Source: Actinomycetota bacterium (GTDB taxonomy: Bacteria; Actinomycetota; Thermoleophilia; Miltoncostaeales; Miltoncostaeaceae). From it: a DNA stretch of 7,403 bases. The DNA lies in contig SYFI01000114.1 of NCBI GenBank assembly GCA_005800465.1, positions 1-7,403 on the forward strand. Reading direction: 5' to 3'. Position numbers and translations under genes: made by a program. The notes beneath the pieces are model-generated. The model did not search any database. It was given only the letters and a program-made list of their open reading frames with translations, and was not told the DNA's origin. This document shows positions 1 to 5,265 of the stretch, in pieces. Within the stretch, counting starts at the first letter, position 1. Each line of letters starts with the position of its first letter.

Positions 1-60
1 CAGCAGACGTGCGTCGTGCACGCCGCCGGGCAGGTCGATGAGCCTCATCCGGATGGCCAC
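1..60 (-). CDS. murE: Partial MurE-like UDP-MurNAc-tripeptide synthetase, N-terminus only
   Basis: Only the first 16 to 20 codons lie in the window. A GTG at 60 and an in-frame ATG at 48 are both possible starts. From the ATG the protein begins MRLIDLPGGVHDARLL and runs off the left edge without a stop. MurE adds the third residue of the stem peptide to UDP-MurNAc-L-Ala-D-Glu in the cytoplasm. The identification rests mainly on position: murE normally follows ftsI in dcw clusters, and the gap here is only 26 bases after the ftsI stop (or 38 with the ATG). The short basic/hydrophobic opening fits MurE N-termini, but no ATP-binding or ligase motif is visible. Another Mur ligase is the main alternative. 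Confidence 0.6.
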   Translation of the reverse strand, partial: MAIRMRLIDLPGGVHDARLL

Positions 61-86
61 GTTACCAGCGGCCCCGGAAACACCGG

Positions 87-1793
87 TCAGGGGGCGATGT
101 GGAGGTGTTGCAGGGAGAACTGAGCGATCTTCTCAAAGGCTGGAGCCGCCACCTGCCCGCCGTAGTAGCTGCCGTTGGTGGGCTCATCAACCATGACGGC
201 AACCACAATGCCGGGGCGCGTCGCGGGTGCGTACCCCACGAATGACGCCACGTAGCTCTGGATGTACTGGCCGGTCTTCGGGTCGATCTTGTTGGCGGTA
301 CCGGTCTTGCCGGCAACGGTGTAGCCCGGGATCTTGGCTTCATTACCCGTGCCGTCATCGCTCACCACCTTCTGCAGCATGATGTTGACCTGCTCGGCCG
401 ACTCGGCGCTGATGATCTGCTGGCCGCGCGGGTGGGTGGGCACCTTATTGCCGACGCGCTTGATGAGGTGCGGCGGCACCATGCGCCCGCCGTTGGCGAT
501 GGCGCCGTAGGCCTCCGCGATCTGGGCGATGGTCACGGCGACGCCCTGCCCGATGGGGATGTTGAGGATCGACGTGCCCGACCACTCATCGGTGGGGAGC
601 ACGATGCCCGACACCTCACCTGGGTAGTCGATGCCTGTCTTCGCGCCGAACCCGAACTGCTGGATCCAGTGCTGCAGCTGCGTGGTGCCGAGCTTCTGGG
701 CGATCTTGACCGTGCCTATATTGCTCGAGTTCTGCAGAATCTCCTGGGTGCTCCACGAAACCGATGGCCTGTAGTGCGACTCCTTGAGGGTTCGGTCGTA
801 CAGGGTGAGCGTCTCGGGCAGGTCGAAAATGGTGTCGCGGGTCACCACGCCGTCCTCAATTGCTCCGGCAATCGCCACGAGCTTAAACGTGGACCCGGGC
901 TCGTAGGTATCGGTGATGGGTCGCATGCGCTCGGCGTCGGCCGTGAGGGTCTCCGACTTGTTGAGGTCGTACCCCGGCACCGTGGCCATGGCAAGAATGG
1001 CCCCGTCCCGAGGACGCATGACAATCGCTGATGCCGCCGTGGCGTTGTTGGCATCGAGGACCGCCTGCAGCACGGTCTCGGTCTTCTGCTGAATGGCACT
1101 GTCGATGGTGAGTGTCACCGTCTTGCCGGCAACCGGTTCGCGGTCGTCGAGGATCCTGAGGGTCTTCCCCTTCGGATCGCGTGCCTCGTGGCGTTGCCCG
1201 GCCGTGCCCTTGAGCAGGCCGTCCATCGACTTCTCGAGACCGGTGAGGCCCGCGCCCCAGTCGTCGGTCATGCCGATCATCTGTGAGCCCACCATGCCCA
1301 GCGGATAGAGGCGCTTCTGCGCGTCAGTCAGCGTGATGCCCGACAGGCCGAGCTTCCTGAGATATGCGGCGCGTTGCTGGTCGACGCCCGTGTTGAGCAT
1401 GACGTACCCGCCTTCGCCCTGCAGTCGCCGCTCTGTCTCGTCGACCGACAGCTCAACCGCCGACGCAATGCGCTCGGCCGTGCCCCGCTTGTCAGTCACC
1501 AGATACGGGGTGGCGGTCACGGCGACCACGTGCTTATCCACCGCCAGCTCGCGGCCATCTGACGACAAGATGGCACCACGGGGCGCCTGCAGGTCGATGG
1601 TGCGCTCATGCTGTGCGGTCGCCTTGGCATTGAGTTCTTCCGCCTGCACCGTGGCAATCCAACCGGCACGGGCTCCAAAGAGGCCGAGCACTGCGAGGGT
1701 GGCGATGGTCAGGTAGCGGACACGCCGCGACTCAACCCGATCGGCCGCGTCCCGCCTGGCGCGGGCGCGCCCTTTATCGCGTGCGCGACGCAT
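87..1793 (-). CDS. ftsI: FtsI, septal peptidoglycan transpeptidase (class B PBP, PBP2/3 type)
   Basis: This 568-residue class B penicillin-binding protein cross-links peptidoglycan at the septum from outside the membrane. Residues 1-26 are a very basic cytoplasmic tail and residues 27-45 form one membrane segment. The dimerisation domain follows, with its conserved PRG near residues 71-73. The transpeptidase domain carries all three active-site motifs: S301-T-F-K304 with the nucleophilic serine, S356-S-N358, and K496-T-G-T-A. The protein ends soon after the catalytic domain, so there is no PASTA domain. The ATG at 1793 overlaps the end of ftsL by 20 bases. An in-frame GTG at 1808 is also possible, and neither has a clear Shine-Dalgarno sequence. 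The open frame continues further up to 1922, but that extra part lies over ftsL and reads as out-of-frame sequence. Gene order and motifs make this assignment secure. Confidence 0.96.
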   Translation of the reverse strand: MRRARDKGRARARRDAADRVESRRVRYLTIATLAVLGLFGARAGWIATVQAEELNAKATAQHERTIDLQAPRGAILSSDGRELAVDKHVVAVTATPYLVTDKRGTAERIASAVELSVDETERRLQGEGGYVMLNTGVDQQRAAYLRKLGLSGITLTDAQKRLYPLGMVGSQMIGMTDDWGAGLTGLEKSMDGLLKGTAGQRHEARDPKGKTLRILDDREPVAGKTVTLTIDSAIQQKTETVLQAVLDANNATAASAIVMRPRDGAILAMATVPGYDLNKSETLTADAERMRPITDTYEPGSTFKLVAIAGAIEDGVVTRDTIFDLPETLTLYDRTLKESHYRPSVSWSTQEILQNSSNIGTVKIAQKLGTTQLQHWIQQFGFGAKTGIDYPGEVSGIVLPTDEWSGTSILNIPIGQGVAVTIAQIAEAYGAIANGGRMVPPHLIKRVGNKVPTHPRGQQIISAESAEQVNIMLQKVVSDDGTGNEAKIPGYTVAGKTGTANKIDPKTGQYIQSYVASFVGYAPATRPGIVVAVMVDEPTNGSYYGGQVAAPAFEKIAQFSLQHLHIAP

Positions 1794-2199
1794 ATCCGGG
1801 CGTGACACGGGCTGAGGGTGGGACGGTGACGTATGTGAGGCCGCTGCCGGGTGCCTGAACCATTCCGAGACGCTTGGCGGCCTGGTCCACAACCTCGCCG
1901 TCCCTCTGGGCGAGGCTGGCACGGAGCTTGAGGATGTCGCCCTGCACCTGGTCGTACATCTCCACAGTGCGACCGGCCTGCGTGGTGACGTTGAGGCGGG
2001 CGACGTTTACCCAGACCACGCCGCCGAGCAGAATGGCGATGAACGGAATGACCACCCACGCAAGCCGCACACCGTGCGACTGCAGGCGCTGCCACCGGCG
2101 CGGTGCTGGGCTGACAATGACCCGCGGGCGGGGCCTGGCGGCGGGAGCCGGCCGGGTGCTGGGCTGTGCGACGCGCGCTGCTCCGCCACGGGTGCTCAT
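1774..2199 (-). CDS. ftsL: FtsL-like septum protein, single membrane span with coiled coil
   Basis: This 141-residue bitopic protein has the architecture of FtsL/DivIC. Residues 1-45 are a proline-, alanine- and arginine-rich cytoplasmic tail. Residues 46-66 are a strongly hydrophobic span. Residues 70-101 form a likely coiled coil outside the membrane, followed by the family's AAKRLGM segment near 107-113 and a short tail. FtsL partners with FtsB/DivIC and FtsQ to activate the FtsW-FtsI synthase. The sequence itself is weakly conserved, as usual for FtsL, so the call depends on architecture plus its place between rsmH and ftsI. The ATG at 2199 overlaps the rsmH stop as ATGA, which implies translational coupling and makes a longer start at 2241 unlikely. 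The gene ends inside the first codons of ftsI. Confidence 0.88.
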   Translation of the reverse strand: MSTRGGAARVAQPSTRPAPAARPRPRVIVSPAPRRWQRLQSHGVRLAWVVIPFIAILLGGVVWVNVARLNVTTQAGRTVEMYDQVQGDILKLRASLAQRDGEVVDQAAKRLGMVQAPGSGLTYVTVPPSARVTPGYASRTR

Positions 2200-3179
2200 G
2201 CGTCGCCCTTCTCGATCACGCGCAGGCGGGCCGAATGGCAACGGGGGTTACGGGCGATCTCGGCCATGACCGACTTGACGGCGCGCGGCGTGATCATGCG
2301 CCCCTCGGGCAACTTGCCGCAGCCGCACACCGGCATATCGGGCGGGCAGATACAGCCGCGGGTGCGCTCGCGCATAAATCGCTTGACCATGCGGTCCTCA
2401 AGCGACTGAAACGAGATGACCGCCAGGCGTCCGCCCGGGCGCAGGATGTCGAAGGCGCGCGGCAGCCCCTGCTCCAGAATCCCCAACTCGTCATTGACCA
2501 CGATGCGAAGCGCCTGAAACACCCGGCGGGCGGGATGGCCACCGGCAAACAGCGCCGGGGTGGGCACGGCGCCACGGATGACCTCCACCAGATCACCGGT
2601 GGTGGTGATGGGCGTCTCGGCGCGCCGGCGCACGATTGCACGGGCGATCTGGCGCGAGTACCGCTCGTCGCCCAGCTCCCAGAACCATTTGGCCAGATCC
2701 TGCTCGTCGGCATCGGCCACGAGGTCGGCTGCCGATACCGGCAGCGACGGATCCATGCGCATGTCAAGCGGGGCGGGGCGCGAGTACGAGAAGCCGCGCT
2801 CGGGCCGGTCCACTTGCATTGACGAGAGACCCAGGTCCATAAGGATGACATCGGCCCGCTGCCCCTGGTCTTCAAGATCGGCGAGCACCGATCCGAAGTC
2901 GCCACGGATGAGGCGGAAGGGGCAGCCGAACTCGCCGCGAAGGGCGTCGAAGTGCGTAGCGGCCTCGGGATCCCTGTCGATACCGATCAGTTCGCCGGTG
3001 GGACCCACGCGCTTCGCGAGGGCAGACGAGTGGCCGCCGGCCCCAAACGTGCAATCGATGACGACCTCGCCCGGCTCGGGCGATACCAGCGCCAGAACCT
3101 GGTCGAGAAGGACGGGGTCGTGCGGGGCGCCGCCGGAGACCAGATGAAGGGCCTCTGTCTGGGCGCCGACGGGGCTCAT
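2196..3179 (-). CDS. rsmH: RsmH, 16S rRNA (cytosine-1402 N4) methyltransferase
   Basis: This 327-residue protein is a full-length RsmH (MraW), which uses SAM to N4-methylate C1402 of 16S rRNA at the ribosomal P site. The family signatures appear in order: HDPVLL (20-25), the SAM-binding GAGGHS (46-51), an acidic residue in GIDRD (66-70), DLGLSS (115-120), RGFSY (128-132), PLDMRMD (137-143), HPARRVFQALRI (215-226), ISFQSLEDR (255-263), and the C-x-C-P-P-D-x-P-V-C-x-C segment (276-287). The C-terminal NPRCHSARLR carries Cys-His where NPRSRSAKLR is usual, a conservative local variant. The ATG at 3179 overlaps the mraZ stop as ATGA, and the end overlaps ftsL in the same way, so it is the second gene of a coupled operon. 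Confidence 0.97.
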   Translation of the reverse strand: MSPVGAQTEALHLVSGGAPHDPVLLDQVLALVSPEPGEVVIDCTFGAGGHSSALAKRVGPTGELIGIDRDPEAATHFDALRGEFGCPFRLIRGDFGSVLADLEDQGQRADVILMDLGLSSMQVDRPERGFSYSRPAPLDMRMDPSLPVSAADLVADADEQDLAKWFWELGDERYSRQIARAIVRRRAETPITTTGDLVEVIRGAVPTPALFAGGHPARRVFQALRIVVNDELGILEQGLPRAFDILRPGGRLAVISFQSLEDRMVKRFMRERTRGCICPPDMPVCGCGKLPEGRMITPRAVKSVMAEIARNPRCHSARLRVIEKGDA

Positions 3180-3643
3180 CCCCGGCCGCCGTCGTTGATG
3201 CGGGCGGCAAGACGCGCGGCACGCTGGGCCACTCCGTCGGTCTTGAGGCGCTCGAAGCGCTCGGCCAGCCGGTCCGGGTTCCAGAGTTCGAGGTAAGCGC
3301 CGCCGCCGAGCACCTTCACCTTGCCGTCGAGGCTCGCGTGCTCGCGAAGTTCGGCGGGCACCAGCAGGCGACCCTGCTTGTCGAGGCCCTCTTGCTCAAA
3401 GGCCCCGGCCAGAAGGAACCGGCTCAGTTCGCGCTGGTCGTCGTCGAGCACGCTCATGCGGCCAAACGTGTCCTCGATAAACGACGGCCACTCGAACCGC
3501 GGCACCACCACAAGGCAGTCGTCCAGCCACCATGCGGTGACGGTGCCATCGGCGAAGGGGTCCCGAAGCCGTGACGGAATGGCCACGCGCGATCGGTCGT
3601 CGAGGCTGCATTCATAGGTACCGCTGAGGAGCCGGGGTGCCAT
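3176..3643 (-). CDS. mraZ: MraZ, transcriptional regulator of the dcw cluster
   Basis: This 155-residue protein has two SpoVT/AbrB-like halves, each with the MraZ D-x3-R DNA-contact motif: DDRSR at 15-19 followed by VAIPSRLR, and DKQGR at 88-92 followed by LLVPAELR. MraZ forms a ring-shaped oligomer that binds TGGG-type direct repeats ahead of its own gene and, in studied species, represses the dcw operon. A matching array lies directly upstream here. The ATG at 3643 was preferred over an upstream ATG at 3685. It gives the family's usual N-terminus, and a TAGGTT -10 element ends 8 bases before it, whereas the longer form would run through the promoter. The first motif deviates from the usual D-x-K-G-R, while the second is typical. 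The stop codon overlaps the rsmH start. Confidence 0.95.
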   Translation of the reverse strand: MAPRLLSGTYECSLDDRSRVAIPSRLRDPFADGTVTAWWLDDCLVVVPRFEWPSFIEDTFGRMSVLDDDQRELSRFLLAGAFEQEGLDKQGRLLVPAELREHASLDGKVKVLGGGAYLELWNPDRLAERFERLKTDGVAQRAARLAARINDGGRG

Positions 3644-3651
3644 CGACAGGG

Positions 3652-3680
3652 AACCTACCCCCGCTCTCCCCACAATACAA
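3652..3680 (-). promoter_or_regulatory. Promoter of mraZ and the dcw operon, probably leaderless
   Basis: Read on the minus strand, a TTGTAT hexamer (3680-3675) and a TAGGTT -10 hexamer (3657-3652) are separated by exactly 17 bases. The -10 ends 8 bases before the mraZ ATG, so transcription should begin at or beside the start codon. The -35 matches TTGACA only in TTG, while the -10 fits TANNNT. The spacer contains one MraZ-type box, which is a repressor position. Confidence 0.65.
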
Positions 3681-3714
3681 CCCATTCACCCCAAATTGTT
3701 CCCCAGACACCCCA
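3652..3714 (-). promoter_or_regulatory. MraZ operator: three 21-bp tandem units of TGGG boxes
   Basis: On the minus strand TGGG boxes start at 3714, 3705, 3693, 3684 and 3672, with alternating steps of 9 and 12 bases, so each pair repeats every 21 bases (about two helical turns). A third pair is completed by a degenerate CGGGG at 3663. The three units end exactly with the -10 hexamer at 3652. In Escherichia coli, MraZ binds TGGGN direct repeats at the equivalent position. Binding here would cover the -35 and spacer. The box match is seen directly; binding by this MraZ is inferred. Confidence 0.75.
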
Positions 3715-3787
3715 TCTGGCCACCCCGATGCACCTCGCAACAGGTCGTGCAGCCCCGGCCCCATTCGTGCAACGCATCGTGCGGTGA

Positions 3788-3799
3788 GAACACATGTTC
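3788..3799 (+). promoter_or_regulatory. SOS box (LexA operator)
   Basis: GAACACATGTTC is a perfect match to the Gram-positive/actinobacterial LexA operator core GAAC-N4-GTTC, a 4+4 palindrome with an ACAT centre. It lies 29 bases before the ATG at 3829 and covers the position of the -35 element (about 3793-3798, given the -10 at 3816-3821). This is classic repressor geometry. It is 145 bases from the mraZ start, too far to block that promoter directly. Confidence 0.8.
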
Positions 3800-3815
3800 C
3801 GTCCGAGGGGGGGCG

Positions 3816-3821
3816 TACGTT
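3816..3821 (+). promoter_or_regulatory. -10 element of the SOS-controlled gene, leaderless type
   Basis: TACGTT fits TANNNT and ends 7 bases before the ATG at 3829, which would place the transcript start on the start codon. No good -35 hexamer is visible; the region where it should lie is occupied by the SOS box. A G-rich tract at 3805-3813 could be read as a Shine-Dalgarno sequence but sits 15 bases from the ATG, too far to be convincing. Confidence 0.6.
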
Positions 3822-3828
3822 TGTTCGC

Positions 3829-4272
3829 ATGAACACGCGACGTCATCTCTCACTCGTCCCGGACTCCACGGGAACACCCTCTCCGGCAGGCCCGTCCGCG
3901 GCCATGCCCCGCCCCCGTCGGCGGGGGGGTAGGCCGGCAGGCGGACGGGCCGCAGGCCTTGCCGCCCTCGCCGCCGGCCTCACACTCGGCCTCATGTCGG
4001 GCGGGGCCAGCACGCTGCTCACCCATCCCGGTGACGCCGGCGCGGTGCTGGTACCCCTCGCAGGTGCCATCGGCATCATGATCGCGGCGGCATTCCGCAG
4101 CCGCGCGGTGGCCCAGCGCCGTCGCCGCCACGCCATCCGTGGCCGCGAGCGCATGCGCACCCACGAACAGGTGCTCCGCCCAAAGCCGGTACTCATCCAC
4201 TCGCGCGAGACGTTCCGTACGGTCGTCATCGCCACCGAGCCCGTCGCGACGCCCACAAGGCGCGCGGCGTAG
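3829..4272 (+). CDS. SOS-controlled small membrane protein of unknown function, divergent from mraZ
   Basis: I do not recognise this 147-residue protein. Residues 1-40 are polar and become basic (PRPRRRGG near 28-34). Residues 41-64 and about 70-89 are hydrophobic and likely form a membrane hairpin joined by a short HPGD turn. Residues 90-110 are densely arginine-rich, followed by a soluble tail to 147. Charge distribution predicts both ends in the cytoplasm. It has no LysM, hydrolase or SulA-like motif that I can see. The ATG at 3829 was chosen over an upstream ATG at 3637 in the same frame because the SOS box and -10 lie between them and the longer form would read through the mraZ control region. 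The SOS box predicts induction after DNA damage. A role as a division checkpoint protein, comparable in logic to YneA, ChiZ or DivS, is inference from location and regulation only. Confidence 0.75.
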   Translation: MNTRRHLSLVPDSTGTPSPAGPSAAMPRPRRRGGRPAGGRAAGLAALAAGLTLGLMSGGASTLLTHPGDAGAVLVPLAGAIGIMIAAAFRSRAVAQRRRRHAIRGRERMRTHEQVLRPKPVLIHSRETFRTVVIATEPVATPTRRAA

Positions 4273-4281
4273 GGTCCAGGT

Positions 4282-4308
4282 GCTGGGGGGTTCCATCCAC
4301 CCCCCGGC
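4282..4308 (+). terminator. Rho-independent-like terminator hairpin
   Basis: A stem of nine pairs (4282-4290 with 4300-4308, GCTGGGGGG against CCCCCCGGC, one G-U pair) closes a 9-base loop. It starts 10 bases after the stop of the SOS-controlled gene. There is no strong T-run after it, only a TTT at 4320-4322, which is common for terminators in high-GC actinobacteria. Confidence 0.65.
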
Positions 4309-4331
4309 GCTCGGGTCAGTTTCTCCTGACG

Positions 4332-4337
4332 TAAAGT
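4332..4337 (+). promoter_or_regulatory. -10 element for the small secreted ORF, leaderless type
   Basis: TAAAGT fits TANNNT and ends 7 bases before the ATG at 4345, the same spacing as at 3816-3821 and 4572-4577. An inverted repeat, GTCAG (4315-4319) and CTGAC (4326-4330), fills the region just upstream where the spacer would lie, and could be an operator or just a small hairpin. No convincing -35 is visible. Confidence 0.5.
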
Positions 4338-4344
4338 GCCTGGC

Positions 4345-4574
4345 ATGAACCGACGCCGCTCCCCCGCACTCCACCTCGTTGCAGTAGGCGCGCTCGCGCT
4401 CATCGGCATGGCGGTGGCCTCTCCACGCACACCGATGTGACATTCGCCGGAGCGATCAACACCAGCATCAATAAATCCAACGAAGACGCCCGCGGCACCC
4501 CGCCGGTTGACAAGTGGCCTCACACACCTGCTGTGGCCATAGTTTCTCGCCACATCAGCAACACAACGGCGTAG
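4345..4574 (+). pseudogene. Small secreted-protein gene, apparently frameshifted
   Basis: An ATG at 4345, placed for leaderless expression, opens a 31-codon frame that ends at 4440. It encodes MNRRR, then a hydrophobic core (about residues 10-25, LVAVGALALIGMAVAS), which is a typical export signal and almost nothing else. A second frame, open from before the break, continues from about 4425 (THTDVTFAGAINTS...) to a TAG at 4572-4574, giving about 50 more residues. One missing base near 4420-4425 would join them into a 77-codon gene with a signal peptide and a small polar secreted domain. This could be a real inactivating frameshift, an assembly error, or a genuine 31-residue peptide with chance sequence after it. 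The latter half has lower GC at third positions, consistent with decay. I do not recognise the product. Confidence 0.4.
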
Positions 4575-4577
4575 CGT
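4572..4577 (+). promoter_or_regulatory. -10 element of the phosphoesterase gene, leaderless type
   Basis: TAGCGT fits TANNNT and ends 7 bases before the ATG at 4585. No Shine-Dalgarno sequence is present. Its first three bases are the TAG that closes the broken upstream frame. GCCACA at 4549-4554, 17 bases upstream, matches the last three positions of a -35 only. Confidence 0.5.
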
Positions 4578-4584
4578 CCGCAGC

Positions 4585-5262
4585 ATGAGTGTGAATCGAC
4601 GCCTCGCGGTGTTCGGCGACATCCATGGCAACGTGGCTGCCCTGGATGCCGTAATCGCTGCGATCGGGGCCGCGGGAATCAGCGACGCCATCTGTACTGG
4701 CGACATCGTGATGCGTGGCACCGAGCCCGAAGAGTGCATCGCGCGAATGCGGGCCACAGGCTGGCCCATCGTGGGCGGCAACACCGATCGCAAGGTGTCG
4801 AACAAGACGCTGAAGCCCGACACCGAACTTCGCGGCATGCGCCCCGGCACACGCACGTGGACGCGCGCCGTACTGGGTGATGCCGATGCCCAGTGGTTGG
4901 GATCGCTGCCCGCGATGGTGGAGGCCGACTTAGGGCCGCACCGCGTGGTGGCCATTCACGGCGACCGCACCGTGCCGCCCGGCAAGGTGGCCCACGACGC
5001 CAACGACTCTGATCTGGTGGCCATGATGGATGCGCTGGGCGCAGATGTGCTCGTCGCCGCCCACACCCATGCGCCCATGCTGCGACGGGTGAAGGGCCGG
5101 TTCATCATCAACCCCGGAAGCGTGGGCGAAGGCACGGTAGACGACCAGCGCCCGGCATGGGCATGGCTCGAGGCCACCGATGACGGCATCCACGCGGCAA
5201 TCGAGCATGTCGATGCCCCGCTTGCGCCGCCGCGAGCAATGCATCCTCGCAAGGGCGCGTAG
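4585..5262 (+). CDS. YfcE-like metallophosphoesterase (calcineurin-like fold)
   Basis: This 225-residue protein is a complete metallophosphoesterase of the compact YfcE/MJ0936 type, a cytoplasmic two-metal hydrolase of phosphodiesters or phosphomonoesters. Metal-binding motifs appear in order: GDIHGN (11-16, D12 and H14), GD (39-40), GGNTD (64-68, N66), H125 in AIHGD, and HTH (160-162). The position after the GN asparagine is Thr rather than the His of most phosphatases, as often seen in the YfcE branch (GNxD). The substrate cannot be read from sequence. The ATG at 4585 is supported by the -10 7 bases upstream and by GDIHGN at the expected distance from the N-terminus. It appears to be a single-gene unit, with the neighbouring operon converging from the right and only 3 bases between the two stop codons. 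Confidence 0.9.
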   Translation: MSVNRRLAVFGDIHGNVAALDAVIAAIGAAGISDAICTGDIVMRGTEPEECIARMRATGWPIVGGNTDRKVSNKTLKPDTELRGMRPGTRTWTRAVLGDADAQWLGSLPAMVEADLGPHRVVAIHGDRTVPPGKVAHDANDSDLVAMMDALGADVLVAAHTHAPMLRRVKGRFIINPGSVGEGTVDDQRPAWAWLEATDDGIHAAIEHVDAPLAPPRAMHPRKGA

Positions 5263-5265
5263 GGC

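Noticed and set aside
276..313. Possible C-terminal PASTA domain or other extension in FtsI
   Set aside because: Sequence after the KTGT motif is the normal end of the transpeptidase fold and stops at 87; no PASTA-like repeat is present.
3759..3763. A further TGGGG box (minus strand) as part of the MraZ operator
   Set aside because: It is 49 bases from the last box of the array and does not fit the 21-bp period, so it is probably chance.
4507..4512. A perfect TTGACA as a -35 for the phosphoesterase
   Set aside because: No TANNNT lies 16-18 bases downstream; the nearest, TAGTTT at 4540, is 27 bases away. The leaderless -10 at 4572 fits better.
3843..4955. A 370-codon minus-strand open frame
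   Set aside because: It crosses the SOS gene, the terminator, the broken ORF and the start of the phosphoesterase antisense, with no recognisable domain. The plus-strand genes have clear promoters and motifs.
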